A DNA stretch of 64,000 bases from JACRLW01 sp050181465 (GCA_050181465.1 JBFXDD010000002.1:167507-231506), one strand, 5' to 3'; positions 44,068 to 53,624 are shown, counted from the first letter of the stretch. Numbers and translations: made by a program. The notes: generated by a model not told the origin, from the letters alone.

Positions 44068-45009
44068 ATGAACGCGCCCCGATCTCGACCGATGCGCCTG
44101 CGCGACCTGCGCTCGGTTCCGGTCCTGCCCTCGATCATCACCCTCGGCAATCTGTTCCTGGGCTTTCTCGCCATGGCGAAAGCGGCCGATGCGGTGCGGA
44201 TCGGCGGGATCGAGAATCCGTTGGCGGTCCAGCACTTCGAGACCGCGACGCTCTGCATCTTCTTCGCCATGGTGTTCGACGCGCTCGACGGTCGGGTTGC
44301 GCGGATGACTGGCCAGACCAGCGCGTTCGGCGCCCAACTCGACAGTCTCGCCGACGTCGTCACGTTCGGCTGTGCGCCAGCCTTCGTCGCGCTGCAACTC
44401 GTGAAGCTTCACGAAGGCCCGCCGATCGACTTGCTGCCGCCGCACCCGAAGCTCTACCACTTCTGTGCGGCGGTCTACGTGGTGTGCGCCGCGATGCGAC
44501 TCGCCCGGTTCAACGTGGAGTCGGCCGGCGGACCGAGCGATCACGGTGAGTTCCGCGGGCTGCCATCGCCGGGTGCGGCGGCCGTGATCGGCGCAATCCT
44601 CGCCTTCTTCACCAGTCGCCATGATCCCGGCGCGCAGATCACCCGCTGGCTGCTGCCCGACGGCTCGCGGTTGCTCGCGGTCTCGGCCTTGCCGGCGACC
44701 CTGATCCTGGTCGGGCTCCTGATGGTCAGTCGCGTGCCGTTCCCGCACCTCTTCCATGCCTTGGTTGCCAAACGGCATTCCTTCGCATTCCTCGCCAGTC
44801 TCGTGGTTCTCCTCGGTCTCGCGCTCGTGGAGTGGCAGATGGCATTGTTGCTGGCGGTCGTTGCCTACCTCGCGACCGGCATCGGGATCGGTGTCATGCG
44901 CTGGGCCCGCCGCACCGATTCGCAGCATCCCGGACCTTCCGGTGGAGGGGGCGGGGATCGGACGACGATCGTCACGCCGGACGAGCCCGCGGCCGCTCAT
45001 CGAAACTGA
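44068..45009 (+). CDS. pssA: CDP-diacylglycerol-serine O-phosphatidyltransferase
   Basis: 313 residues. The CDP-alcohol phosphatidyltransferase signature D-G-x2-A-R-x8-G-x3-D-x3-D is present: DALDGRVARMTGQTS, then FGAQLDSLADVVTF, near residues 72-96. PSIITLGNLFLGFLA at the start is typical of PssA. Eight or so hydrophobic helices. It makes phosphatidylserine from CDP-diacylglycerol in the cytoplasmic membrane, the precursor of phosphatidylethanolamine. Repeat element copy 6 lies directly upstream. Confidence 0.94.
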   Translation: MNAPRSRPMRLRDLRSVPVLPSIITLGNLFLGFLAMAKAADAVRIGGIENPLAVQHFETATLCIFFAMVFDALDGRVARMTGQTSAFGAQLDSLADVVTFGCAPAFVALQLVKLHEGPPIDLLPPHPKLYHFCAAVYVVCAAMRLARFNVESAGGPSDHGEFRGLPSPGAAAVIGAILAFFTSRHDPGAQITRWLLPDGSRLLAVSALPATLILVGLLMVSRVPFPHLFHALVAKRHSFAFLASLVVLLGLALVEWQMALLLAVVAYLATGIGIGVMRWARRTDSQHPGPSGGGGGDRTTIVTPDEPAAAHRN

Positions 45010-45075
45010 CCCTGAGGACCCCGAACGAATCGAAGGTCTCCCGCAGGTCCGGGCTCGCGGCGCAATTGACGATCC

Positions 45076-46377
45076 ATGGCAACCACAGTCTGGCTGGGAC
45101 TCGGCAGCAACCTGGGCGATCGCGATGGCGCGATCCGTCTCGCAGTGGAACGGCTGAACCAAGTGCCGGGCGTGCGAGTGGAGTCGCTTTCAACGCTTCG
45201 CGAGACGGCGCCGGTGGGTGGGCCGCCGCAGCCGAGTTTCCGTAATGCAGTCACCCGGATAAGCACCACGCTCGATCCGTTCGCGCTGCTCGCGGTGTGC
45301 AAGGCGATCGAAGCAGAGGCGGGCCGACGTGACGGCGGAGTTCGCTTCGGTCCGCGCGAGTTGGACATCGACATCCTCGTGTTCGGTGACGAACAGATCG
45401 ATACCGCGAGGCTGATCGTGCCGCACCCGCGTCTGCATGAGCGCGAGTTCGTACTCACCCCGTTACGCGAACTCGGCTTCGACCCTGATGGATTGCCGCG
45501 CGGGCGTGCGCCGAAGATCCTCGCGACTGCCGATGCGATCGCGGAACAGTGCGTGCGCTGGCGCCGCGGCGGGTGTCGGATCGGCTTCGTTCCGACGATG
45601 GGCGCGCTGCACGAGGGGCACGCCTCGCTCCTGCGCATCGCGCGGGCCGACTGCGACCGGGTCGTCGCGAGCATCTACGTGAATCCGCTGCAGTTCGGGC
45701 CGCGCGAGGATCTCGCACGCTATCCGCGGCCGTTCGAACGCGACGTCGAGATCTGTCGTGCCGAGGGGGTCGATGCGGTGTTCGCACCCTCGCCGCAGGA
45801 GATGTTGCCGGAAGGCTTCGCGAGTCATGTCGATGTCGGCGCGGAGGCGGCGACGATGGAGGGGGCGATGCGGCCGACACACTTCCGCGGCGTCGCCACC
45901 GTCGTCGCCCGCTTGTGGTCGTTGGTGCTACCGGACCTCGCGTGCTTCGGCGCCAAGGACGCGCAGCAGGTCGCAGTACTTCGGCGACTGCACCGCGATC
46001 TCGGTCTCTGCGGCGAATTGCGGGAGTGTCCGATCGTGCGCGACCATGACGGCCTCGCGCTTTCCTCCCGCAACGTCTATCTCACGCCCGAAGACCGCGC
46101 GGCAGCCACCGTGTTGGTAGCCGCTCTGCGGGCGGCGAACGACGCCTGGCAGCGCGGCGAACGCGATCGTGATTCCTTGCTGGCGGCTGCGGACGCGGTG
46201 CTCGAGAAACAGCCGCGCGGCAGCGTGGAATATCTCGAACTCCGCGCGGCGCGCGATTTGGGCGGACTGCCGAGCGGTCCGGCGGCAGCTGCGCGCATGC
46301 TGATCGCCGTGCGGTTCGCGGCGAGCGGGACGCGACTGCTCGACAATCACGTTCTCGGCGAGTCGCTGCCGACATGA
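45076..46377 (+). CDS. folK-panC: Fused FolK-PanC: HPPK and pantothenate synthetase
   Basis: 433 residues, a single frame encoding two enzymes. Residues 1-135 are 6-hydroxymethyl-7,8-dihydropterin pyrophosphokinase (VWLGLGSNLGDRDGAI, then FGPRELDIDILVFGD at 91-105 and HPRLHEREFVLTPL). Residues 145-433 are pantothenate synthetase (GFVPTMGALHEGHASLL at 170-186, SIYVNPLQFGP, GAMRPTHFRGVATVV, CFGAKDAQQVAVLRRL). All catalytic landmarks of both enzymes are present. One serves folate and the other coenzyme A biosynthesis. The stop overlaps the ispE start (ATGA). Confidence 0.94.
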   Translation: MATTVWLGLGSNLGDRDGAIRLAVERLNQVPGVRVESLSTLRETAPVGGPPQPSFRNAVTRISTTLDPFALLAVCKAIEAEAGRRDGGVRFGPRELDIDILVFGDEQIDTARLIVPHPRLHEREFVLTPLRELGFDPDGLPRGRAPKILATADAIAEQCVRWRRGGCRIGFVPTMGALHEGHASLLRIARADCDRVVASIYVNPLQFGPREDLARYPRPFERDVEICRAEGVDAVFAPSPQEMLPEGFASHVDVGAEAATMEGAMRPTHFRGVATVVARLWSLVLPDLACFGAKDAQQVAVLRRLHRDLGLCGELRECPIVRDHDGLALSSRNVYLTPEDRAAATVLVAALRAANDAWQRGERDRDSLLAAADAVLEKQPRGSVEYLELRAARDLGGLPSGPAAAARMLIAVRFAASGTRLLDNHVLGESLPT

Positions 46378-47378
46378 CGGCCTTCACCCTCGCGGCGCCG
46401 GCCAAGATCAATCTCGGCCTTCGTGTGCTGGGTCGACGCGACGACGGCTATCACGAACTCGTCACGATCTTCGCAGCGATCGAACTCTGTGATCGTCTTG
46501 TGATGCGAGCGATCGAAGAGCCGGTCACTCGATTGCATCTCATGTTGTCCACCGATCGCGGCCTGCCGGTGCATGCCGACGCGGACAACCTCGTCGTGCG
46601 CGCCGCTGAAGCCTTTCGCCGCGCGGCCGATTGCACCGCGGGTTTGGAGATTCGTCTGGAGAAGCGGATCCCGGCCGGTGCGGGTCTCGGCGGCGGCAGC
46701 GCGGATGCGGCGGCGACGTTGGTGCTTGCGGACGCGCTCTTCCGAGGTCGGGTCGAACGCCAACGACTCCTCGATCTGGCCGCCTCGCTGGGTGCCGACG
46801 TACCGTTCTTTCTCGCCGGCCCGTTTCGCGAATCGAGTGCCTGCTTCGCGCGCGGGATCGGCGAACGACTTTGGCCGATCGCGACGCCGTCGCCGTCGGA
46901 TGTCGTGTTGATCTTGCCGCCGGTCGGGACCTCGACACCGTTGGTCTTTCGAACGTTGGGTGCGAGCTTGATCGATCGCGCTGCGCTCGCTAGCCTTCCC
47001 GGGTCCGAAGCGCCGACGGCAACGGAGCTTGCGTTGATCGAAGCCAGCGACAACCAACTCGAACCACCCGCGATGGCGTGTACCCCCGAACTCCGCGAAA
47101 TCCGTGATCGACTCATCGAGTCGGGGATCGACGGGGTTCGGATGTCGGGGAGTGGATCGACCTTGTTTGCGCGGGCGGAATCACCGGCGAGCGCGGAGCG
47201 CCTCGCCCGCAGCGTGCGTGCGGCACTGGACTCCTTGGGAAACCTTGGATCCCGCACGCAGGTGATCGCGACACGGATTCTCGGCCAACCGTTGCGGCCG
47301 GCACCGATCGATTGGCCGCTCGATCGCGCGGCGGAGGGGTTGCGTGACCGTCCTGCGGCGAGTGGAGGGCCGTCCTGA
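46374..47378 (+). CDS. ispE: 4-diphosphocytidyl-2-C-methyl-D-erythritol kinase
   Basis: 334 residues. GHMP-family kinase phosphorylating CDP-ME in the non-mevalonate isoprenoid pathway. APAKINLGLRVLGRRDDGYH is the substrate motif, and IPAGAGLGGGSADAAATL the phosphate loop near residue 100. GVRMSGSGSTLFA is the third GHMP motif. The last 30 residues are low-complexity. It is translationally coupled to folK-panC by an ATGA overlap, an unusual but clear pairing. Confidence 0.95.
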   Translation: MTAFTLAAPAKINLGLRVLGRRDDGYHELVTIFAAIELCDRLVMRAIEEPVTRLHLMLSTDRGLPVHADADNLVVRAAEAFRRAADCTAGLEIRLEKRIPAGAGLGGGSADAAATLVLADALFRGRVERQRLLDLAASLGADVPFFLAGPFRESSACFARGIGERLWPIATPSPSDVVLILPPVGTSTPLVFRTLGASLIDRAALASLPGSEAPTATELALIEASDNQLEPPAMACTPELREIRDRLIESGIDGVRMSGSGSTLFARAESPASAERLARSVRAALDSLGNLGSRTQVIATRILGQPLRPAPIDWPLDRAAEGLRDRPAASGGPS

Positions 47379-47495
47379 ATCTCGACGTGGCTCGCTTCGG
47401 ATTGCAGACGGGACGTGGTCTCGGGGTTGACGATTTCTCGGCAACCGTCTTTCTGGATCGCATCCCGGTGGATCGCGTCCTTCAGATTCAGCAGC

Positions 47496-47503
47496 AGGGA
47501 GGA
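47496..47503 (+). promoter_or_regulatory. Shine-Dalgarno site of spoVG
   Basis: AGGGAGGA lies 8 bases before the GTG at 47512. It is the reason for choosing that GTG as the start of the SpoVG protein; the residues after it (ELEITEIRVKL) match the normal beginning of the family. Confidence 0.7.
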
Positions 47504-47511
47504 ATCGACTC

Positions 47512-48027
47512 GTGGGTCAGCGCGAACTCGAGATCACCGAAATCCGTGTGAAGCTCACCACGGAACCGCAGAGCAAGCTGCGGGCCTATTGCAGCATCAC
47601 GTTCGGCGATGCCTTCGTGGTTCGCGACTTGAAGATCATCGAGGGCGGTCGCGGCTCGTTCATCGCGATGCCGAGCCGCAAGATCTGTGACCACTGCAGT
47701 CGTTGCGGTCACAAGAACCACCTGCGCGCACGCTACTGCAATCAGTGCGGCGGGGGTCTCGATCCGGATCGCGCTCTGCGCCACCCCGAGGGCCGTATCC
47801 GGCTGCACGCCGACCTCGCCCATCCGATCCACAGCGGCTGTCGCGAATGGCTGCACCGCGCGATCATGACCGCCTACGAACTCGAGGTCGAACGCAGCCA
47901 ACAGGAGGGCTACCAGCCCACCAGCTTCGACGATCTGGATGGGTCCGACGAGTTCAATGCCGACGACTATCTGATCGATTTCCCGCGCCGCGAATCGGCA
48001 GCAGGCGAAGCCGACGCCGCCGGCTGA
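47512..48027 (+). CDS. spoVG: SpoVG family regulator with inserted zinc-ribbon-like segment
   Basis: 171 residues from the GTG at 47512. The SpoVG core is unmistakable: ITEIRVKLTTEPQSKLRAYC, SITFGDAFVVRDLKIIEG, FIAMPSR at 50-56, and DLAHPIHSGCREWLHRAI after residue 100. Ordinary SpoVG runs directly from MPSRK to DIAHP. Here about 40 residues are inserted with CDHCSRC (59-65) and CNQC (76-79), a probable zinc ribbon. SpoVG proteins bind nucleic acid as regulators, so the insert may change binding. The acidic C-terminal tail has FDDLDGSDEFNADDYL. Confidence 0.92.
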   Translation: MGQRELEITEIRVKLTTEPQSKLRAYCSITFGDAFVVRDLKIIEGGRGSFIAMPSRKICDHCSRCGHKNHLRARYCNQCGGGLDPDRALRHPEGRIRLHADLAHPIHSGCREWLHRAIMTAYELEVERSQQEGYQPTSFDDLDGSDEFNADDYLIDFPRRESAAGEADAAG

Positions 48028-48068
48028 GGTCCAAAGGGCTACGGTCGCGCGCTACATTTCCGCATACG

Positions 48069-49061
48069 TTGGCCATCCGCATTGCGATCGTTGGGCCGGG
48101 CCGCGTCGGGCAAGCCTTCGCTCGGCGTTGGCACGAAGCCGGAGCCGAGTTCCTGGGTTTCCTCGGACGGGATCGCGAGCGGACGCAGGCTGCGCTCGAG
48201 TTCGTCGGCCACGGCCGTGCGCTGGCCACGGCCGACTTGGCGGATGCCCACGTGCTCGTGCTGGCGGTCAGTGACCTTGCCCTTCGAAGCGTCGCAGTCG
48301 AGTTGGCTGCTGCGTCGGATCTGCGCTCCTGCGGGCTCGCCCTCCACTGCTCGGGAAGCCGCGGTCGCGACGACCTCGCCCCGCTCGCGCAACGCGGCCT
48401 GCGCACCGCCGCGCTCCATCCGTTGGCGCCCTTCCCCGACCCCACACGCGGCTACGCGGCGATGGTCGGACGGCACGCGCTCTGCGAAGCCGGACCCCGT
48501 GCGATCCGACTGACCGGACGGCTCGCGACGATGGCCGGGCTGGAGCCGGTGTTCGTCGACGGCCCGATCGACCGGACGCGTTATCACCTCGCGTGTGCGC
48601 TGAGTGCGAACGGCGTGACCGCCCTGCTCGCCCAAGCCGGCCGACAGATGGCGCGAGCGCTCGCCGTCGAGGAGTCCCTCGCGACTCGACTGTGCGCGGA
48701 CCTGCTCACGAGTGCGGTGACCTTGTGCGTCGAGGTCTCGCCGCTGCAGGCGCTGTCGGGGCCGGTGGTCCGCGGCGACGTGGACCTAGTTGCCCGTCAT
48801 CTCGCCCTGCTCGAGGGCTCCGCCGCGGCGGACGAGCCCGCTGCGACGACGACCACGACTCCGCGCGCACTCGACTCCCAGACGGTCGATGCGCGCACCG
48901 CCGCGGCCTATCGTGCGCTGATGCTCGAAGCGCTGGCGCTGGCAGAAGCGCGTGGCTTGTCGTCGGAGTTCGCGTCCTCCTTGCAATCGCTGCTCGCGAC
49001 TGCGAGTGGCACGGTGCCGCACGACGGTTCCGGCGGGACGGAGGGGCCCTCGCGTGGCTGA
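48069..49061 (+). CDS. Rossmann-fold DUF2520 protein
   Basis: 330 residues from a TTG at 48069; no ATG or GTG gives a better fit. The N-terminal Rossmann motif is IAIVGPGRVGQAFARRW, then GFLGRDRERTQAALEFV. The second part has CSGSRGRDDLAPL, TAALHPLAPFPDP and YHLACALSANGVTALLAQAG, which match DUF2520. The family is related to ketopantoate and pyrroline-5-carboxylate reductases. In mycobacteria a DUF2520 gene lies between folK and panC, so its presence two genes from folK-panC here is informative. The stop overlaps the aroDE start. Confidence 0.85.
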   Translation: MAIRIAIVGPGRVGQAFARRWHEAGAEFLGFLGRDRERTQAALEFVGHGRALATADLADAHVLVLAVSDLALRSVAVELAAASDLRSCGLALHCSGSRGRDDLAPLAQRGLRTAALHPLAPFPDPTRGYAAMVGRHALCEAGPRAIRLTGRLATMAGLEPVFVDGPIDRTRYHLACALSANGVTALLAQAGRQMARALAVEESLATRLCADLLTSAVTLCVEVSPLQALSGPVVRGDVDLVARHLALLEGSAAADEPAATTTTTPRALDSQTVDARTAAAYRALMLEALALAEARGLSSEFASSLQSLLATASGTVPHDGSGGTEGPSRG

Positions 49062-50538
49062 ACCGAAGGTCGTCGTCAGTCTCTTCGCCCGCGATCCCGA
49101 CGTCGCGCTGCGCGATGCTCGGCGTGCGGCCATGGCCGGTGCGGACTGGGTGGAGCTGCGGCTGGACGAGTGGCCGGCGGATGCCCGGCTCGATTCCGTC
49201 ATCGCCGGCCTGCGTGTGCCCGTGATCGTCACCTGCCGCACACCCCGCGACGGCGGCACCTACCGTGGCTCGGCGTCCGCGCGGCTCGCGCTTCTCGAGC
49301 GGGCCTTGACCGCCGGAGCCCAAGGCATCGACATCGAGGACTGGGAGACGTGGTCGCCGCGAGGCGACTCCGTCGCACTCCTCATTCGGTCGCATCACGA
49401 TCTGCGCGGCGTACCGCGCGACCTGCGGACCCTGCGCGACTCCTTGCTCGACCGTGGTGCGGATTGCGCGAAGATCGTCGGGCGCGCCGACGACCTGGCC
49501 GACGCCGCCCCGCTGCTGAGCCTGCTGGGGAGCTCCGACCCCGAGCGTGAACCGACGGTCGCTTTCGCGATGGGGCCCGGCTCCGCGGCCACCCGCGTAT
49601 TGGCCTGCGCCCTCGGCGCACCCTTGTGCTACGCGAGCTTGGGCGATGACCTCGCGACTGCCCCCGGCCAGATCACCGTACAGGATGCGGTCGGTCTCTA
49701 TCGCGTCCGCGAACTGGGGCAGCGCACGCGGATCTTCGGCGTGCTCGGCGATCCGGTGACCCACAGTCTCTCGCCGCTCGTGCACAACCGCGCGTTGCGA
49801 CGACTCGAGGAGGATGGCGTGTACCTGCCGCTCGGCTCGGCGCGACCGCGCGACGTGTTGGCGATGCTGCCCAGGCGCCGGCTCGGCGGTTTCTCGGTGA
49901 CAGCACCCTTCAAGGAGAACATCCGCAGCCTCTGTCATCGACTCACCGAGGACGCCGAGCTCCTGGGTGCCGTCAACACGCTCGAGTTTCAGGCGCAGGA
50001 TCAGATCGTGGGACACAACACCGACGTCGAGGGAGTGCGGCGCGCGTTGGTCGATGCCGGTGTGACGCCAGGGACGGGGGTCGCGGTCGTGCTCGGAGGC
50101 GGTGGTGCGGCGCGCGCCGGTGCGCTGGCACTCGAGCGGCTCGGCTTCGCGGTCACCATCTGCACGCGTTCCCTGGAGCGTGTCCGCGACTTCGCCCGAC
50201 AGCGTGGCTACCAGCTCGGCGCGCTGCGGTCGGATGTGCTCGACGACTTGCGCCCGAAAGTGGTCGTCCATGCCACAGTCGTCGGTTCCCTGGCCCACGG
50301 CAGCGTAGGCGAGCGGGTCGTCCCCAACTGGCAACCGCTGCCGGGCACCTTCGTGCTCGACATGGTCTATCGTCCGCACACCACGAAGCTCCTGGCGGAC
50401 TGTGCGCGCGCCGGGGCCGTTGCGATCCCCGGCATCGACATGTTCCTGGCGCAGGCGAGCGAGCAGATCGGGATCTTCACCGGTGAACGAGCGCCGGTGT
50501 CCGAACTGGGGCGCTACGTCGCCGCCGGCGTGTGGTGA
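49054..50538 (+). CDS. aroDE: Bifunctional 3-dehydroquinate dehydratase / shikimate dehydrogenase
   Basis: 494 residues from the GTG at 49054, overlapping the upstream stop. Residues 1-215 are type I dehydroquinase: VVVSLFARDPDVAL, WVELRLDEWPAD, LIRSHHDLRGVP with the catalytic His, and CAKIVGRADD with the Schiff-base Lys. Residues 225-494 are shikimate dehydrogenase: FGVLGDPVTHSLSPLVHNRAL, FSVTAPFKENI with the catalytic Lys, GHNTDVEGVRRAL, and VVLGGGGAARAGALAL for NADP. It performs steps three and four of the shikimate pathway, a fusion also found in plants and several bacteria. Confidence 0.95.
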   Translation: MAEPKVVVSLFARDPDVALRDARRAAMAGADWVELRLDEWPADARLDSVIAGLRVPVIVTCRTPRDGGTYRGSASARLALLERALTAGAQGIDIEDWETWSPRGDSVALLIRSHHDLRGVPRDLRTLRDSLLDRGADCAKIVGRADDLADAAPLLSLLGSSDPEREPTVAFAMGPGSAATRVLACALGAPLCYASLGDDLATAPGQITVQDAVGLYRVRELGQRTRIFGVLGDPVTHSLSPLVHNRALRRLEEDGVYLPLGSARPRDVLAMLPRRRLGGFSVTAPFKENIRSLCHRLTEDAELLGAVNTLEFQAQDQIVGHNTDVEGVRRALVDAGVTPGTGVAVVLGGGGAARAGALALERLGFAVTICTRSLERVRDFARQRGYQLGALRSDVLDDLRPKVVVHATVVGSLAHGSVGERVVPNWQPLPGTFVLDMVYRPHTTKLLADCARAGAVAIPGIDMFLAQASEQIGIFTGERAPVSELGRYVAAGVW

Positions 50539-50695
50539 GCGGCGGTCGGGGCGCGAACCGGGCCTTCGATGCGAAAGTCGCTGCGCCGGATGGGCTACCT
50601 GTCCGATAACATGCGCGGCGGTCAGCGCGAGGTCCGAGAGGTGTGGTCGGGCCTCGCCGAAGTCCGCGGTCGTCCCCGTTCTGGCGCGTTCCCCG

Positions 50696-53446
50696 ATGCC
50701 GATCTTGCTGTTTCTCGCCGTTCTTGGAGTCGTGACCGCCTCGGCCACGGACGGAGCGGTTGGCCGACACGGCGAGAGCCGGCGGGCACCCGAGAGTCCG
50801 CGGGACGTGAATGGCGGTGCCGTTCGAGGTCGTCCCGCCGGGCGACAAGACGATCTCGACGCGCTTCGGCGCGCCCTCCAAGAGCCCGGTGACAGCGCCC
50901 GACCGGGTCGCGAGGCTGCCGTCGACGCCTTGCTGCTGCGCCGCGACGTGCTCGCCCATCAGATCTTGGCGCGGACGCTCGTCGACGGCGACGACCCCGA
51001 TCACCGCGGCCGTTTCTACCTGAGCACGCTCGCTCGGCGGCTCGGTCTGCGGGCCGATCCCGTGTTCGGTGAGGACCAACTCCGCGCCGCGATGGTGGAG
51101 GTCCACTTCGATGGGATCCTCGGGCTGTTCCGCGCCGACGAGCGTGGCAAGCTGCCGGCCGAATCCAGCACGGAGATCCGGATCCTGGCGCTGCGATGCG
51201 TGCGCGCCCTGGGCTACAAAGAGCGGGCGGCACAGTTCACCCGCATCGCGACGCGCGCGGACCGCGCGGCGGTCGACGCCGCGCTGCGTATCGCCGGGCA
51301 ATCGCGCGATCTGGGTCTCGGGCCGTGGATCGCTCAGTACCTCGACCAAACCGCCCACGCTGCGGCCGCATCGGCGGCCCTTGCCGATCTGACCTTCGAG
51401 AGTCACCCGATCCGCTCGCGTGCCGAGTTCGAGTCCTGGCGAGCGGCGCATGACGGAGTCGACTACATCGAACTCGCCGAGTCGGCGGCAAGGCGGGCGA
51501 GTGTCGCCATGCACGAAGCGCGCCGGCAGGCCGATCGAACGATCGTCGAGCAGGCTGCGCGGCTGGTGGCCACGCTGGCCCGCTCGGAGAATCCGGACTG
51601 GAAGACGCTCGGGGTCGAAGCGCTCGCGCTGGAACCCGAGGGCCGTTCGTTGGCCTGTCTTCGGGCGTTGCGCGACGGCCTCGCCGAACGCGCGACCTCG
51701 AACAAGCTCGGTGGGGTGGCGGCGGATCGCGCCGAACTCGCCGCCCAGCTTCGGCAGCGTTTCGACGCGACGAGCGGCAACGTTCCCGAGCGCGCGGTGC
51801 TTCTCGAGACTGCGGCGTATCTGGTCGTGAAGGACGATGCCGCGGCGCGAGTGGAGACCGAGGCTCGGCTCCGCGCCGGGCTCAGCGACGAGAGCGACGA
51901 ACTTCGGCGAGCGGCGCTGCGCGGTCTGCGGCGGTTCCCATCCCCGGAGAACCGCGAGGCGGTGCTCGCAGTGGTCGAGCGTGCGGTGACTCGCTCGGAT
52001 CTCGGCACGATCGACACCGGTCTGACCTGCCTCGCGGCGAGCGGCTGGTCGGCACCGGAGGCGGAGATCGCCGGACGCGCGCGCTGGGTCGGGGTGTTGC
52101 GGACGGTTCTGCACGTGCGCAGCCTCGATGCACCGGTGCTCGAGCGAGTTCTCCAGGTCGTCGTGCTTCGCGACACAGCCAAGAACCTCGTCGAGGAATT
52201 CTTCGATCCGCTGATGGCGTTCGCCAGCGATCCGGGGCGCTCCGCCAACCTGCGCAGTCTGGTCGCGCAGCGGATGTTCGCATTCACGCGCGACGAAGAA
52301 CGCGCCGATCGCTACGTGGCGCTCCTGGTGACCATGCTCGCCGACGCCGAAGTCGCGCTGCGGCAGACCGCGGCGACGCAACTCGGAACTCTGCCGGAGG
52401 CGAGTCAGAAGCGGCGCGAGAGCTGGCTGGCGAAGATCGTCGAGGCGGCCGGCAAGCGATTGACGGTCGAGACCGACGAGACGGCGTTGCGCGAGGTCGT
52501 CAGTCGGCTCGCGCAGGCTGCGGAGCAACCGGAGCGGCGCGGCGAGGTGATCGCGGTGCTCGGCGCGACGGCCGATGCATTGGTCGGGGCGAGTGGTGAC
52601 GCGGCCGAGGTGCAGCGGCGTCACTTGGTTACGGGGTTGTCCCGAGTTGCCATCGTGCGGGAACGCACTCTTCCGGAATGGACGGCGCTCGGTCGATCCT
52701 TGCTGCGACTTCGCGCACGCGATTCCTTGCGGCTCGTCCTCGATCGACAGGAGGTCGCGCGGCTTCCAACCGAGGCCAAGGACGACTCGACCGTCACCGC
52801 GTTGCGCTTGGTGATCGGTGCCGCGCGGCTCCTCGATCCAGTGCCGGTGGGAGGCTGGAAAGACCGCGGCGCGGAAGCGGAGGAAGTCCGCAACGCCTTC
52901 GCCGTGCTCGAGCGCTGGCAAGCCTTGTTGCCGGATCCGCACGATCACCAACTGCGGATCGATGTGTTGCGCGATCTCGGTCGTCCTGCCGAACTTCGTG
53001 CCGCCGCGACCCTAGCGCTCGCGGTCGAAGGCTTGACGCCGGACCAGCGAGCGCGGATCCAGCTCGAGGATGCTCGCGCCGCGCTCGAGCTCGGTGCCTT
53101 CGATGATGCCGAGGCTGCGTTGGCCCGAGTGCGTGCGCTCAGTGGTCAGCCGACCACGGCGCAGGACCTCGAGTGGGCCATCGGCGAACGCCGTCTCGGT
53201 GCCAAGGATGTCGCTGGTGCGCTGCGCATCTTCGGCGCGGTGCTCGCGGCTACGTCGCACGAGGATGCGGCCTGGCCCGAACGCTTCCTCGCGCATGCTT
53301 CGTTGCGACTCCAAAGCGAGGGCGACACCGCCAAGCCGGCCGTGCTCGCCGATCTACGCACGCACGCTGCTCGCCTTGCGAGCGAGGCACTGCCGGCAGA
53401 ACTTCGCGACCGTGTAGAAGCGCTCCTGCGAGCCTGTGGCGGCTGA
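50696..53446 (+). CDS. Large exported helical-repeat protein
   Basis: 916 residues from the ATG at 50696, which opens a signal peptide (ILLFLAVLGVVTASATDG). The body is almost wholly alpha-helical with regular helix pairs (AEIRILALRCVRALGY-like, LRRAALRGLRRFPSPENREA, VALRQTAATQLGTLPEASQ) resembling HEAT or armadillo repeats. Towards the end, AFDDAEAALARVRALSGQP and LGAKDVAGALRIFGAVLAA look like tetratricopeptide units. It probably serves as a scaffold outside the cytoplasm. It stands 157 bases after aroDE. Confidence 0.7.
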   Translation: MPILLFLAVLGVVTASATDGAVGRHGESRRAPESPRDVNGGAVRGRPAGRQDDLDALRRALQEPGDSARPGREAAVDALLLRRDVLAHQILARTLVDGDDPDHRGRFYLSTLARRLGLRADPVFGEDQLRAAMVEVHFDGILGLFRADERGKLPAESSTEIRILALRCVRALGYKERAAQFTRIATRADRAAVDAALRIAGQSRDLGLGPWIAQYLDQTAHAAAASAALADLTFESHPIRSRAEFESWRAAHDGVDYIELAESAARRASVAMHEARRQADRTIVEQAARLVATLARSENPDWKTLGVEALALEPEGRSLACLRALRDGLAERATSNKLGGVAADRAELAAQLRQRFDATSGNVPERAVLLETAAYLVVKDDAAARVETEARLRAGLSDESDELRRAALRGLRRFPSPENREAVLAVVERAVTRSDLGTIDTGLTCLAASGWSAPEAEIAGRARWVGVLRTVLHVRSLDAPVLERVLQVVVLRDTAKNLVEEFFDPLMAFASDPGRSANLRSLVAQRMFAFTRDEERADRYVALLVTMLADAEVALRQTAATQLGTLPEASQKRRESWLAKIVEAAGKRLTVETDETALREVVSRLAQAAEQPERRGEVIAVLGATADALVGASGDAAEVQRRHLVTGLSRVAIVRERTLPEWTALGRSLLRLRARDSLRLVLDRQEVARLPTEAKDDSTVTALRLVIGAARLLDPVPVGGWKDRGAEAEEVRNAFAVLERWQALLPDPHDHQLRIDVLRDLGRPAELRAAATLALAVEGLTPDQRARIQLEDARAALELGAFDDAEAALARVRALSGQPTTAQDLEWAIGERRLGAKDVAGALRIFGAVLAATSHEDAAWPERFLAHASLRLQSEGDTAKPAVLADLRTHAARLASEALPAELRDRVEALLRACGG

Positions 53447-53481
53447 CGTTCGCGGCCGGTCCGTCACTCGAGGGTTGAGGG

Positions 53482-53509
53482 TTGAATTCGAAGCGGCGCG
53501 GGCTACCCT
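53482..53509 (+). promoter_or_regulatory. Probable sigma70-type promoter of the initiator tRNA
   Basis: TTGAAT (53482-53487) and TACCCT (53504-53509) are 16 bases apart, followed 15 bases later by the 5' end of the tRNA. This is the spacing expected for a housekeeping promoter. It is read from sequence only. Confidence 0.5.
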
Positions 53510-53523
53510 CTTCGCCTCTCCAC

Positions 53524-53597
<74 letters not shown>

Positions 53598-53624
53598 AGA
53601 CGGCTGGCACGGCCAGCGACGAAC

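Noticed and set aside
47387..47551. A 54-codon frame from a GTG between ispE and spoVG
   Set aside because: The composition looks plausible, but it overlaps the well-supported spoVG start by 40 bases and has no recognisable family. It may be a leader peptide.
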